64,000 nt of DNA, taken from Thalassospira tepidiphila MCCC 1A03514 (GTDB lineage: Bacteria > Pseudomonadota > Alphaproteobacteria > Rhodospirillales > Thalassospiraceae). Made by a program: the position numbers and the translations under genes. The DNA is taken from the NCBI RefSeq assembly GCF_001662875.1, contig NZ_JPVZ01000014.1, forward strand, positions 1-64,000, given 5' to 3'. A model generated the notes under the pieces. It saw only the letters and a program-made list of their open reading frames with translations, was not told the origin of the DNA and did no database searches. The number at the start of each line of letters is the position of its first letter. The stretch's first letter is position 1. This document shows positions 17,172 through 26,304 of the stretch, in pieces.

Positions 17172-17369
17172 TCATTCCTGACCGCCACCCATGGCGCTGC
17201 TGATTTTCTTGTCGGTGTTATACTGGCTGAGCGCATAAACGGCCCAAATTGCTGCCGGAACCCAACCAATCAGCGTGATCTGCAAGATCAGGCAGATAAC
17301 ACCGGCAATCGGACGCCCGATGGTAAAGAAAAGCAACCAGGGCAGAAGAAGTGCAATCAATAGACGCAT
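17172..17369 (-). CDS. YqaE/Pmp3-family small membrane protein
   Basis: 65 residues with two hydrophobic helices and the Pmp3/YqaE pattern (LLPWLLFFTIGRPIAGVICLILQ, then GWVPAAIWAVYAL). Members are stress-induced proteolipids linked to membrane potential and salt tolerance in bacteria, plants and yeast. ATG at 17369; GGGGA lies upstream. It lies just downstream of an OmpA-like lipoprotein gene on the same strand (30 bases) and could share its transcript. Confidence 0.9.
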   Translation of the reverse strand: MRLLIALLLPWLLFFTIGRPIAGVICLILQITLIGWVPAAIWAVYALSQYNTDKKISSAMGGGQE

Positions 17370-17399
17370 GGATGAAATCCCCTTTTTAGTTCGACGTGC

Positions 17400-18248
17400 T
17401 TACATGCCGTCTTCGAAAGTAACCGTCACAACGCGGTTGCCCTGTTCGGGCACGCCGTCAGCAGTTGAAACCGGTACATTGGCTTCACCGCTGATGCTGA
17501 TTGCAAGTTTGCTTGCCGGAACACCGGCATCACGCAATGCCTTGACCACCGCATCAACGCGCGATTTGGCAAGGATATCGTTATACATCGCATCACCGGC
17601 GCGGTCAGCATAGGCAACAAGGCTGATCATTTTCGGATCATATTTGCCATAGGCCTCGACAATACCGTTCACAACAGACATCGCCTTGCTATCAATGGCG
17701 GCACTGTCAAACCCGAAATAGACATTCATCGGAACCGGCATCGGCATCGCTGCCATCGGGGCCGGGCCGGTATCAAGTTCGGCCTGTACGATGGCCAGGG
17801 CCTGATAGAATGCCGAACGGCAGTTATCAATATCTTCCTGCTGGATGTTTTCTTCGAGTTCCTGCAACCAGCAATCAAAGCTGCTCTGTGCCCGTGCGGC
17901 AGCACTGGCAGCCTTTTCACGACCACCGGCCTCAAGGGCCGCCATCAGGTCAGAACGGGCGACTTCAACCTCGGCCTCGGACCCTTCGGGCAGGTTACGT
18001 TCGGCAATTGCCTGCGGACCGGAATCCATACCCATCGCCGCAGTCTTTGAACGGTTGGTGAAATAACGTGCATCGGCCCAGTCAGCCTCGTCATATTCTG
18101 CCTGGGCAAGATCTGCATAATTCTGGTGAAGAGCTGCGTCAAAAGCCGATCCTTCGTCGGCCATATCGCGCACTCCGGGAATGTTCATGTTCGCGCACGC
18201 GCTCAGAAAGGCGGCGGCGGATACAACGGCAAGCAGTTTGGCTCTCAT
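17400..18248 (-). CDS. OmpA-family outer-membrane lipoprotein
   Basis: 282 residues. The signal peptide ends in a lipobox (AAFLSACAN), so it is a lipoprotein with Cys as first mature residue. A helical middle section (about 40-165) precedes a C-terminal OmpA-like domain that begins NVYFGFDSAAIDSKA and ends GNRVVTVTFEDGM. The usual NxxLSxxRA peptidoglycan motif appears as NDILAKSRVDAV. ATG at 18248 has AAGGAG upstream; starts further upstream lack the signal peptide context. It is expected to link the outer membrane to peptidoglycan. Confidence 0.87.
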   Translation of the reverse strand: MRAKLLAVVSAAAFLSACANMNIPGVRDMADEGSAFDAALHQNYADLAQAEYDEADWADARYFTNRSKTAAMGMDSGPQAIAERNLPEGSEAEVEVARSDLMAALEAGGREKAASAAARAQSSFDCWLQELEENIQQEDIDNCRSAFYQALAIVQAELDTGPAPMAAMPMPVPMNVYFGFDSAAIDSKAMSVVNGIVEAYGKYDPKMISLVAYADRAGDAMYNDILAKSRVDAVVKALRDAGVPASKLAISISGEANVPVSTADGVPEQGNRVVTVTFEDGM

Positions 18249-18610
18249 CGGTGTTACTCCTTGATCTGACCGACTATCAGGATCCCAATCCCATTCTATT
18301 TTTTTCGGCCCTGCTGACATTTTTTTCCAATGTCTTGTCAGGCCATATGGCGGGCCTTGTGGCCCGTCCTGTTCCATGCCGTTCTTGTCATAATCAGATC
18401 AGAAGACCTGACCCCGAATTTCGATCCACCTCACGTCCGTGGTCGAAGCCCCAAGACAACACAGATTGTGGATATAACTATCCCTAACCCAAGATATATA
18501 GAAGTCAAATTCATGAAAAAAAGCAGTGGGATAGAGAAAATTCACAATCGACAGATATCCGCTCTCGCGGCCTGCCTCATTAATTTGATTACGCAATCAC
18601 CAAAAACACA
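18249..18610. other. Intergenic region without recognisable gene
   Basis: About 360 bases upstream of the OmpA-like lipoprotein. It must hold that gene's promoter. An open frame at 18513-18680 (plus) has no ribosome site and runs through a terminator, so I do not call it. Confidence 0.5.
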
Positions 18611-18645
18611 GCGGCCCGATGGATCAAAAACAAATCCATCGGGCC
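18611..18645 (-). terminator. Terminator after the AsmA-like gene
   Basis: CGGCCCGATGGAT and ATCCATCGGGCCG make a perfect 13-bp stem with a 9-base loop. On the minus strand CTGTGTTTTTGG follows. It lies 37 bases past the stop at 18682. Confidence 0.75.
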
Positions 18646-18681
18646 GAACATCACATCAGATCAAGACGATCATACGATGAC

Positions 18682-19515
18682 CTAGTCCGAGGAACCACCA
18701 AACAGCCCCTTGACCGCGCCACCAAGCGCATCGGCACCTTCTTTCAGCTTGGTGCCACCGCCACTTGCAGCGCCACCAACCGCACCGACGACACCTTTGC
18801 CAAGGTCACCAACGCCCTGCAACAGGCCATCGACATTCAAGCTTGAAACCGCCTTGAAGACGGCAGTGTTGATCGCCGTCAGGATTTCACCGGCAACCTG
18901 GGCCGGGGTCGCGCCGCCTTCTTCCTTGCCCACATCGGTCAGATGAATTTCCGGCAGGCTGGCCGACAGTTTCTTGCCCTGCAGGAAGTCAGCCGAAACG
19001 CCGACATCGCCGTTACGGACATAGACGTTGTCGATAATGATTTTGGTTCCACCCGCGGCATCGTCGCCAGATGTGGCACTATCAGCGCCACCCGCACCGG
19101 TCGGACCGGAAACACGTTGAACAAAGGCTTCGACGTTGCGCTGGATGGTTGCGATGTTTGAACTGCCATTGCCCAGTTCGTAAATGACACTTGGCTGGTC
19201 AACCACCACCTCGATGATACGGATCGTATCGCTGGTCAGGGTCGAACCATCAAGGCGGACCGAGATATTGCCAAGCGAGAACGCATAATCGGAGTTGAAC
19301 CCGTCGGGATTGCCGACCACAAGCCCGTCGATCGCCGCAGTATTTTGCGTCGGTTCGATCGACACACCTTCAACCGCGACATCGGCCAAGGTCACACGCG
19401 TGCCTGCCTCTTCGATGGTGGATTTCACGATGTTATCAAGATTGACGTAAACATAGACGAGGGCCCCGACGACCAAAACGATGATCACGGCCAGACCAAT
19501 CAGTATCTTTTTCAT
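18682..19515 (-). CDS. Membrane-anchored AsmA-like protein of unknown function
   Basis: 277 residues. One N-terminal membrane helix (about 4-26) anchors a periplasmic domain with the repeat-beta character of AsmA/DUF748-type proteins (VTLADVAVEGVSIEPT, GLVVGNPDGFNSDYAFSLG, IRIIEVVVDQPSVIYE). A Gly/Ala/Ser-rich linker (about 142-155) and a Gly-rich amphipathic C-terminus follow. AsmA-like proteins are linked to lipid transport and outer-membrane assembly; the role here is not known. ATG at 19515; AGGAAA upstream. Confidence 0.7.
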   Translation of the reverse strand: MKKILIGLAVIIVLVVGALVYVYVNLDNIVKSTIEEAGTRVTLADVAVEGVSIEPTQNTAAIDGLVVGNPDGFNSDYAFSLGNISVRLDGSTLTSDTIRIIEVVVDQPSVIYELGNGSSNIATIQRNVEAFVQRVSGPTGAGGADSATSGDDAAGGTKIIIDNVYVRNGDVGVSADFLQGKKLSASLPEIHLTDVGKEEGGATPAQVAGEILTAINTAVFKAVSSLNVDGLLQGVGDLGKGVVGAVGGAASGGGTKLKEGADALGGAVKGLFGGSSD

Positions 19516-19650
19516 TGCCCGTTTCCTGCGTAGTGCCTCACCGAAAATACGCGAAATTCAACCCTTAGGGTGCAAATGGGTACGCATCCGGTTTCGTTCA
19601 ACCAGAAGAGTTGCGCCGATCGGCCAGACAATCAAGTTATTTCACATGAC

Positions 19651-19682
19651 AAAACAGCGGATTAGGCTTCCCTGATCCGCTG
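19651..19682 (-). terminator. Terminator after xthA
   Basis: CAGCGGAT and ATCCGCTG form an 8-bp stem with a 12-base loop; TTTTGTC follows on the minus strand. Confidence 0.7.
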
Positions 19683-19709
19683 CTTTGAGTTCTCCGATAA
19701 TCTGTATGT

Positions 19710-20507
19710 TCAGAGATTGAATTCCACCACAACGGGTGCGTGGTCTGATGGTTTTTCCCAATCCCGGGCAATGTCATAGACCGATGCCGTGCGCACCGTT
19801 CCAGCCATGTTTGGCGTCATCCAGACATGGTCCAGTCGACGGCCCTTGTTGCTTGCCCGCCAGTCGCGTGCGCGATAGCTCCACCAGCTAAACAGTTTTT
19901 CGGGCTCAGGAACCACTTCGCGGACAGCATCGATGAAATCGCCCGATTGGCGGAATTTCTCAAGAATTTCGACCTCTACCGGCGTGTGACTGACCACGCG
20001 CAGAAGCTGCTTGTGCGACCAGACATCATTTTCCGACGGCGCAATGTTGAAATCACCAACCAGAACTGCCTTGCGGTTGGGATCGGTTGCGCGACGCTCC
20101 CCCCACCAGTTGGTCATTTCATCAATGAAGGAAAGCTTGTGGGCAAACTTTTCATTGATTGCCGGATCGGGTTCATCCCCGCCAGCCGGGATATAGAAGT
20201 TATGAAGTTCGACACCATTTTCGAACTTTGCCATGCAGTGGCGGCGGTCTTCCTTGCCACAGAAATGCTTGATGTCGGTTTCGACAAACGGCAGGCGCGA
20301 TATGATCGCAACCCCGTTATAGCTTTTCATGCCGTGATTATGGCGATGAACATAACCAGCCGCCTCAAAGGCATCATGCGGGAAATGCTCATCGGGGCAT
20401 TTCAGTTCCTGCAAGCACAGCACATCGGGCTGCTGATCATTCAGAAACTTGATGACCTGTTCAATACGCAGTCGGACGGAATTGATATTCCAGCTTACGA
20501 TTTTCAA
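19710..20507 (-). CDS. xthA: Exodeoxyribonuclease III
   Basis: 265 residues of the exonuclease III/AP endonuclease fold. Visible catalytic elements are WNINSVR, LQELKCPDEHFP (metal-binding Glu), the loop GDFNIAPSENDVW, RLDHVW and the terminal SDHAPV (catalytic Asp-His). The family domain begins MKIVSWNINS, which fits a TTG start at 20507 with GGAG seven bases before it; a GTG at 20552 would add 15 residues with no family match. The enzyme incises at abasic sites and trims 3' ends in base excision repair. Confidence 0.95.
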   Translation of the reverse strand: MKIVSWNINSVRLRIEQVIKFLNDQQPDVLCLQELKCPDEHFPHDAFEAAGYVHRHNHGMKSYNGVAIISRLPFVETDIKHFCGKEDRRHCMAKFENGVELHNFYIPAGGDEPDPAINEKFAHKLSFIDEMTNWWGERRATDPNRKAVLVGDFNIAPSENDVWSHKQLLRVVSHTPVEVEILEKFRQSGDFIDAVREVVPEPEKLFSWWSYRARDWRASNKGRRLDHVWMTPNMAGTVRTASVYDIARDWEKPSDHAPVVVEFNL

Positions 20508-20567
20508 AACGGGCTCCGTTTTTGCTCGATTGAGGATGGGCCCCTGCCCCACGATCCCCTGAAGGGT

Positions 20568-21254
20568 CTATTTCAAGGTCACAGACAGTTCCGCGACATC
20601 TGCAATCACCAGATCCATGCGATCACCGCGCACAACCTGGCCAACGCCTTCGGGCGTTCCGGTAAACAGAAGATCGCCCGGTTTCAGTTCGATCAGGGTT
20701 GAAAGGTGCACCAACGCATCCACCACTGGCCAGATCATTTTCGCCGTGGTGTCATTCTGACGCACATCGCCATTGACCGACAATTTCAGGTTGGTGGCGT
20801 GCGGATTGCCCGCATCGGCCTTGGGCTTGATGGCGGAAATGGCGGCACAGCCATCAAAGGATTTTGCCATATCCCATGGCAGGCGACGGTCCTTGAGACC
20901 GGCCTGAACATCGCGGCGCGTCATATCAAGACCGGCGGCATAACCGAAAATCGCATCTTCAACGGCAGCACGATCCAGATCCTTGCCCCCCTTGGAAAGC
21001 GCAGCCACCAGTTCGCCTTCGTAATGCAGGTCTTCCGTGCCCGATGGGTATGGCAAATCACCATTTCCGACCACAAGGCAGTCCGTCGGCTTCATAAAGA
21101 CACAAGGCGGGGTGTCCGAAGGATCGGAACCCATTTCGCGAACATGTTCGGCATAGTTTTTGCCGATGCAGAAAATGCGATTTACCGGGAAAACGTCGTC
21201 GGTGCCCTGAACCGGAATGGTCGTCGGTGCAGGCGCGTCAAAGATCAAACTCAT
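20568..21254 (-). CDS. Fumarylacetoacetate hydrolase family protein
   Basis: 228 residues with IGKNYAEHVREMG, the metal-binding HYEGELV Glu pair and the LFTGTPEGVG motif near the C-terminus. This family includes acylpyruvate hydrolases, oxaloacetate decarboxylases and 2-hydroxyhepta-diene-dioate isomerases. The short length and motif set fit the acylpyruvase/oxaloacetate decarboxylase (FAHD1-like) branch. ATG at 21254 preceded by GGGG. It is 60 bases upstream of xthA on the same strand. Substrate not predictable. Confidence 0.9.
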   Translation of the reverse strand: MSLIFDAPAPTTIPVQGTDDVFPVNRIFCIGKNYAEHVREMGSDPSDTPPCVFMKPTDCLVVGNGDLPYPSGTEDLHYEGELVAALSKGGKDLDRAAVEDAIFGYAAGLDMTRRDVQAGLKDRRLPWDMAKSFDGCAAISAIKPKADAGNPHATNLKLSVNGDVRQNDTTAKMIWPVVDALVHLSTLIELKPGDLLFTGTPEGVGQVVRGDRMDLVIADVAELSVTLK

Positions 21255-21401
21255 GATGACCCCGTGTTGTTTATGCGTGATATGCAACAGTCATAAACAA
21301 GCACGGATCAGAAAGAAACGCCCAATGCGCATTGGCACGCATCTGCTGTCAGGAATTGTCAGGAGAAAGGATCATCGCACCCTAAGGTTGGTGCTTACAG
21401 G

Positions 21402-21797
21402 TCACTTAAGCTTCTCGCGCAGGATCATATCGCGAACTTTTGCCTTGGCGATCTGCAAGGCAGAAAACTGTTCCGGATCCTGAACAGACGGCACAGCAAG
21501 GATCAAAAGCTTGGCGGTTTGGCCGGCATTGACATGAAGATGGTAACGCTGCCCCTGAAGGATCGAAATGCAGCCGTAGTGGCTTTCATATACATTCCCG
21601 TCGCCATCACTGACCAGGACGGTTCCGGAACGCACAAAGACAATCTCTTCGGCGTGACGGCTTTGGATGCCTGATACCACGCATGGCCCGTGCAAGACGA
21701 CTTCGCGTGTTGCAAGCCCGGCCGCGACGTCATCATTTGCCGGGGTCGCGACACCCAGATCAGCAACAAGCGTTTTTGGCCGTCTTACCATTTGCAT
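21402..21797 (-). CDS. Cupin-fold protein
   Basis: 131 residues with a single cupin-like beta barrel: a first motif with HAEEIVFVRSGTVLVSDGDG and a second with YHLHVNAGQTAKLLILAVPS. The typical metal ligands are partly kept (His and Glu in the first, His in the second). A helical C-terminal tail (FSALQIAKAKVRDMILREKL) follows. It may bind a small ligand or a metal; no specific function can be assigned. ATG at 21797; MVRR at 21791 is an alternative start. Confidence 0.7.
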   Translation of the reverse strand: MQMVRRPKTLVADLGVATPANDDVAAGLATREVVLHGPCVVSGIQSRHAEEIVFVRSGTVLVSDGDGNVYESHYGCISILQGQRYHLHVNAGQTAKLLILAVPSVQDPEQFSALQIAKAKVRDMILREKLK

Positions 21798-21887
21798 ACA
21801 TCCCGAAATTGAAACCGGTTTGGTTTAATGCCGGGGAAAATGCCGGTAACGGCCACATCACACCATCCACATATGGGGAGTGTATGA

Positions 21888-21920
21888 AAAAAGGGGTGAT
21901 GTACGCGCCATCACCCCTTT
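21888..21920. terminator. Terminator upstream of cupin gene, after the dehydrogenase
   Basis: AAAGGGGTGATG and CATCACCCCTTT form a 12-bp stem around TACGCGC. It lies past the stop of the dehydrogenase at 21942, and on the minus strand TTTTTTCATAC follows. Confidence 0.8.
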
Positions 21921-21941
21921 GAAATCATTATGGAAAGCGGA

Positions 21942-22928
21942 TCAGAGCAATCCTTCGATCACGCGATCTGGTGGTGTGTGACCGTCGACAAAGGTCTTGA
22001 TGTTGATCAGGACCTTTTCGCCCATGTCAACGCGGCCTTCGATGGTGGCCGATCCCATATGGGGCAACAGAACCGCGTTTTGCAGTTCAAGCAATTTCGG
22101 GTTCACCGCCGGTTCGTGTTCAAACACGTCCAGTCCGGCACCGGCGATTTCACCATCGGCCAGCATCCGGGTCAGGGCCGGTTCATCAACGATTTCGCCG
22201 CGCGCGGTGTTGACCAGAATGGCATGCGGCTGCATCAGTTTAAGACGACGCGCCGACAACAAATGATAGGTCGCAGGCGTATGCGGGCAGTTGACCGAAA
22301 TGACGTCCACATGGGCCAGCATCTGATCAAGGCTTTCCCAATAGGTCGCATCCAGTTCTTCTTCGATATCGGGATGTACACGACGGCGGTTATGGTAATG
22401 CACCGAAAGGCCAAAACCCTTTGCCCGGCGTGCCAGTGCACGGCCGATACGGCCCATGCCGACAATGCCAAGGCGTTTACCCCAGATGCGATGACCCAGC
22501 ATAAGCGTCGGGCCCCAGCCCGCCCATTCGCCCTTGCGAATAAGACGTTCGCCCTCTGCCAGACGGCGCGATACCGACAGGATCAGCGCCATGGTCATAT
22601 CCGCGGTATCCTCGGTCAGGACATCGGGTGTGTTGGTGACTGTAATGCCACGGGAACGGGCTGTTTGCAGATCAACATGATCGACACCGGTGCCGAAATT
22701 GGCAATCAAGCGCAGATTGGGGCCCGCATGGGCCAGAACTGCCGCATCGATCTTGTCGGTGACGGTTGGCACCAGCACATCGGCTTCCTTGACCGCATCA
22801 ATCAGTTCCTGCTTGCTCATCGGCGCATCATCGATATTCAGACGCGCGTCAAACAGTTCCATCATGCGGGTTTCAATCGCTTCCGGCAGTTTCCGGGTCA
22901 CGACGACAAGCGGTTTTTTCTTGGTCAT
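21942..22928 (-). CDS. D-isomer-specific 2-hydroxyacid dehydrogenase (glyoxylate reductase-like)
   Basis: 328 residues. The Rossmann motif GIVGMGRIGRALARRA, NTARGEIVDE (catalytic Arg), DVFEHEP (Glu) and LLPHMGSAT (catalytic His) are all present. The NRRR sequence after the second beta strand favours NADPH over NADH, as in glyoxylate/hydroxypyruvate reductases. ATG at 22928. Probably reduces glyoxylate or hydroxypyruvate. The neighbouring genes do not narrow the substrate. A malyl-CoA lyase elsewhere in the window would yield glyoxylate. Confidence 0.92.
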   Translation of the reverse strand: MTKKKPLVVVTRKLPEAIETRMMELFDARLNIDDAPMSKQELIDAVKEADVLVPTVTDKIDAAVLAHAGPNLRLIANFGTGVDHVDLQTARSRGITVTNTPDVLTEDTADMTMALILSVSRRLAEGERLIRKGEWAGWGPTLMLGHRIWGKRLGIVGMGRIGRALARRAKGFGLSVHYHNRRRVHPDIEEELDATYWESLDQMLAHVDVISVNCPHTPATYHLLSARRLKLMQPHAILVNTARGEIVDEPALTRMLADGEIAGAGLDVFEHEPAVNPKLLELQNAVLLPHMGSATIEGRVDMGEKVLINIKTFVDGHTPPDRVIEGLL

Positions 22929-23128
22929 GTGCCGATCCTATGCGGTCTTTTAACTCTTTTTCAGACAAAATAAGGCATGGTGCATTTTTGTGCCCTGCCG
23001 CAGTGCAGTGATGCCATGCCGAAAGGTACAAAAGCAAGAATTTTGACGCACTTTTTGTAATTTTATTTCGCAACAGCGAATTATTACAAAACCAGCGCAA
23101 ATGGAATAAATGAAGGAATACCAACAAG

Positions 23129-23644
23129 ATGCCGCAGGTTTTGCGCAAATTTCTGTATCGCTTCATGGCCTTGGCGATTCTTGGCAGTCTGACCGCTCCG
23201 ATCGTGGCCAGCGCACAGGAATCGGGCCTGCCAATCCCGCGATTTGTCGCGCTGCGCTCTGACAAGGTATTTTTGCGCTCTGGCCCCGGCCTGCGATACC
23301 CGAAAGTCTGGATTTACCACCGTCGCAATATGCCGATGGAAGTGGTGTCGGAATTCGATACCTGGCGCAAGGTGCGTGACTGGGAGGGCAGCGAAGGCTG
23401 GGTTCATCAAAGCCTTCTGATCGGGTCGCGCCACGTCATCGTGACCGATGAAAACATCACGCTGTATTCCGCCGCCGACAAGAATGCCCGCAAGATTGCT
23501 CTGGTCTCGGCAAGTGTGATTGGCCGCATCGAAGACTGCCCGGCGACGGTCGATTGGTGTCAGTTGCGGTTTGGAGATTTCGAAGGCTGGGCGCCCCGCC
23601 ACGGGTTCTGGGGTATCTACGACGGCGAGAATGTCGAAGGATAA
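23129..23644 (+). CDS. Secreted SH3b-domain protein
   Basis: 171 residues with a signal peptide (about 1-29, cleavage near AQES) and two SH3-like beta repeats: the first at FVALRSDKVFLRSGPGLRYPKVW, the second at VTDENITLYSAADKNARK. The pattern RSGPGLRYPVxW and GxEGWVHQSLL is common in alphaproteobacterial periplasmic SH3 proteins of unknown role, possibly binding peptidoglycan. ATG at 23129 follows AAGGAA. It is divergent from the dehydrogenase gene. Confidence 0.87.
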   Translation: MPQVLRKFLYRFMALAILGSLTAPIVASAQESGLPIPRFVALRSDKVFLRSGPGLRYPKVWIYHRRNMPMEVVSEFDTWRKVRDWEGSEGWVHQSLLIGSRHVIVTDENITLYSAADKNARKIALVSASVIGRIEDCPATVDWCQLRFGDFEGWAPRHGFWGIYDGENVEG

Positions 23645-23684
23645 AACGCCTTCCTGCTGACCATTTCGGAAACTCCGATCAGGC

Positions 23685-24734
23685 TCACGCTTCGACAGAA
23701 ATCCGATTGGCCGGACGGTCCGAACTACCACTGCCGCCCGATGTTCCATTGCCACCGCTGTCATATCCGCCAAACCCGGTGGTCGCCAAAGGCTGCGTTG
23801 TTCCGCTGTCTGGAACAGCTTGGCCAAGGAAGTCTTGTGATTGGTTTGAATCGTCGTCTTCGGCGGTCGGATCGAAGAACGGATCTTCTTCCTGTTCCGG
23901 CACAGGATCAGGGCGCGGTTCTGGCAAGGCAATACCACCCACCGCGACTGTCTGGTTGGCAAGCTGTGCAGAAATATCGCCAAGATAGGCCTGCAGGTTT
24001 TGCGCAATGTTTGCCTGCGCATCCTCGCGGCCAGATGGTGCCGATGCCGCCAGTTGCGCCTGGACAATGTTTTCACCCGCAACCTGCGAAACGCGGTTCT
24101 GGTCCTGCGCTGTTCGAAGGCTCCCCTGATCAGAAGAAACGGAAATCTCGCGATCCCGAAGGGCTTGCTGCGCCTCGTCAACCAGCGCACGCGCATTGGA
24201 AACGCCCGTGCTGTCGGAAACATTTATCGCCGAAAGGCCGGTCGCCAGATCTTCGGAACTCGAAGCCGACAACGTCACATCAATACGATTGTCCGATGAC
24301 GTGCCGCTGCCAACCTGCAGCGTAATCGTCTGATCCGATGCCAGAAGATCGCGGCCCTCAAAATTGCTATTGGCCGCGATATCGTCGATCCGGGTCAGAT
24401 AATCTTCGATCTGCGCATTTAACTGTGCGCGTTGCTGTGTGGACAGATCACTGTTTTCTTCCGCAACCGTGACAAGCGCGTCAATTTCGTCAAGCGCATC
24501 GCCAATCCGCGAAAGGTCGCTTGATGCCTGACCAAGAAGTTCACCGGCACTGCCCAAAGACCGGTTTAGTTGCGCATTGGTAGAACTTGTGCTGCGAAGC
24601 GGGTCGGTATTGCGGTTTGTGTTTTGATTATTAGCGGAGAACTGGCTGCTTTCAGGCGCAATCAACCGGTTCTGCGGGGCAATTGCACGCGCAGTACTGG
24701 TATAGATCGGCAACTGACTGGCCAGTGGTTCCAT
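23685..24734 (-). CDS. Orphan flagellin-like protein with acidic Ser/Gly-rich tail
   Basis: 349 residues. Residues about 50-240 resemble the coiled D0/D1 parts of flagellins: LNRSLGSAGELLGQASSDLSRI, NAQIEDYLTRIDDIAANSNFEGRDLL, then a C-terminal helical partner with VSSDQGSLRTAQDQNRVSQV. The N-terminal flagellin start (SINTN..A type) is missing and is replaced by a Pro/Ala-rich stretch. A tail (about 265-349) rich in Pro, Asp, Gly and Ser follows. No flagellar gene is nearby. ATG at 24734. It could be a regulator, decoy or minor filament protein; function unknown. Confidence 0.65.
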   Translation of the reverse strand: MEPLASQLPIYTSTARAIAPQNRLIAPESSQFSANNQNTNRNTDPLRSTSSTNAQLNRSLGSAGELLGQASSDLSRIGDALDEIDALVTVAEENSDLSTQQRAQLNAQIEDYLTRIDDIAANSNFEGRDLLASDQTITLQVGSGTSSDNRIDVTLSASSSEDLATGLSAINVSDSTGVSNARALVDEAQQALRDREISVSSDQGSLRTAQDQNRVSQVAGENIVQAQLAASAPSGREDAQANIAQNLQAYLGDISAQLANQTVAVGGIALPEPRPDPVPEQEEDPFFDPTAEDDDSNQSQDFLGQAVPDSGTTQPLATTGFGGYDSGGNGTSGGSGSSDRPANRISVEA

Positions 24735-24847
24735 TGTTTTTCCGCTCAAACAAGCCGGCAAAACAACTACGTGCTGCACGGGCAAAGGGACTGCACATTT
24801 TCAATCCCTTGCCAACCTGACCATCCTGGTGTCCGGCGGAAATACCA

Positions 24848-24869
24848 ACTGATAGTATAGTATATCAGT
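24848..24869. promoter_or_regulatory. Inverted repeat upstream of flagellin-like gene
   Basis: ACTGATA-N8-TATCAGT, with GATAGTATAG inside, lies 114 bases before the flagellin-like start. The minus strand reads TATACT twice, giving possible -10 hexamers. The core resembles the palindrome upstream of the adhesin gene (CATAGTATAG). No T-run, so an operator or promoter is more likely than a terminator. Confidence 0.35.
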
Positions 24870-24912
24870 GAATAAAAATTAAGCCCCAAAGCGCACCGCT
24901 CTGCAAACGGCG

Positions 24913-26304
24913 TCAACCGGCAGAAACGCGGCGCAAAATGGCGAATAATTCAAGATGTGACGACCACAGGAACTGATCGACCGGCACGACTTTGGTGATT
25001 TCATAGCCGCCATTCCGAAGAACCCGCATGTCCCGGCTGAACGTCGCGGGATTGCATGATACTGCAATGATCCATTCCGGCCCGTCGACGGCAAGCGTCT
25101 CTGACTGGGCAAGGGCCCCGGCACGCGGCGGATCAAACACCACAAGGTCAAAGCTGCTGAGTTCGTCCCCAACAAGCGGCTGGCGAAACAGATCGCGCTT
25201 TACGACCTTGACCGGGCTGCCCGATTGTCCGACCGCATATTGCAGCAACTCCACGGCCCGCGGATCACTTTCCACAGCCGTGACCGAACGCCGTTTGCCC
25301 GAAAGGGCCAATGAAAATGTAAAACTGCCCACACCACAAAAAAGATCGGCAACGTTTTTCGGCGCGATATCGGCCAATGCCGACTTGATGGCCGCAACCA
25401 GTGCCTGTTCCCCGTCCTGGGTGGCCTGCAAGAAACCGCCCGGCGCAATCGCCACTTCGACACCTTCAAAACGAACAACCGGCAAATGACGCGCAGCAAC
25501 CGGTTCATCAGGACGATCCCCGGTTTTCCAGCTCAGCCGGGCGATATTTTGCGCTTCTGCGAATTCCGCCAGATCCTGTCGCATATCAAGGTCGGGATCG
25601 TTGCTTGCCTGAATCAACACATCCAGACCGCTATCGGTCAGGGTGACAAATACTTCCTTTATGTCGCGTGCATGTTCCGGCGGGCAGGCTTCAAGGAACA
25701 TGACAAATGCCTCGCGAAAGGCCATCAGTTCCGGGCGCAATACCGCACAGTCGGGCACATTCAGGACCGTGTGACTGAACCGGCCATGGAACCCGACAAA
25801 AACGCCGGTTGCCCCGACATGCACCGAAAAACCGGCACGACGGCGACTTGCCGGCGGTGAAATTTCGACATCCCCGACAAGTGTTTTGGCATCTTGCGGA
25901 TCGATACCCGCACGCTGAACGGCGACCAAGGCCTTGTCACGCTTCCAGGTGCGATAGTCGTCATCATTCATATGTTGCAGGGCGCAGCCCCCGCATTCCT
26001 TGAAATGCGCACAGCGTGGCGTGTTATAGCCACTCGATCGTGCGATTTCGGCAACCACCTCGGCCCCATACCCGTCGCCGCGTTTCTGGCGAAGGGCAAC
26101 GCGCACCTGATCACCCGGCAACACGCAATCCACATAAATCAAAACCGATTTACCATCTGGCGTCGCGACATGGGCAATCCCATCGCCGCGCGCACCGATC
26201 TGTTCGATGGTGACGTCTGCTTCAAACCCGATCAGCGGATCACGCCGGGATGGCTGACGTTTGCGTCCTCCCCGTGCACGGGGATTGCGGTTATGGTGTT
26301 TCAT
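24913..26304 (-). CDS. TrmA/RlmD-family RNA 5-methyluridine methyltransferase
   Basis: 463 residues. An N-terminal TRAM-like domain (about 25-90) is followed by the [4Fe-4S] ligands CAHFKECGGC plus a later Cys in VPDCAVL. The SAM domain has FCGVGSFTF and DPPRAGA, and SCNPATFSRDM contains the catalytic Cys. This matches 23S rRNA m5U methyltransferases RlmD/RlmC or tRNA TrmA-like enzymes; alphaproteobacteria usually have one such protein acting on 23S rRNA. ATG at 26304 starts a basic tail MKHHNRNPRARGG. Confidence 0.9.
   Translation of the reverse strand: MKHHNRNPRARGGRKRQPSRRDPLIGFEADVTIEQIGARGDGIAHVATPDGKSVLIYVDCVLPGDQVRVALRQKRGDGYGAEVVAEIARSSGYNTPRCAHFKECGGCALQHMNDDDYRTWKRDKALVAVQRAGIDPQDAKTLVGDVEISPPASRRRAGFSVHVGATGVFVGFHGRFSHTVLNVPDCAVLRPELMAFREAFVMFLEACPPEHARDIKEVFVTLTDSGLDVLIQASNDPDLDMRQDLAEFAEAQNIARLSWKTGDRPDEPVAARHLPVVRFEGVEVAIAPGGFLQATQDGEQALVAAIKSALADIAPKNVADLFCGVGSFTFSLALSGKRRSVTAVESDPRAVELLQYAVGQSGSPVKVVKRDLFRQPLVGDELSSFDLVVFDPPRAGALAQSETLAVDGPEWIIAVSCNPATFSRDMRVLRNGGYEITKVVPVDQFLWSSHLELFAILRRVSAG

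Noticed and set aside
18513-18680. Plus frame starting MKKSSGIEKI
   Set aside because: No ribosome site and it runs through the terminator at 18611-18645.
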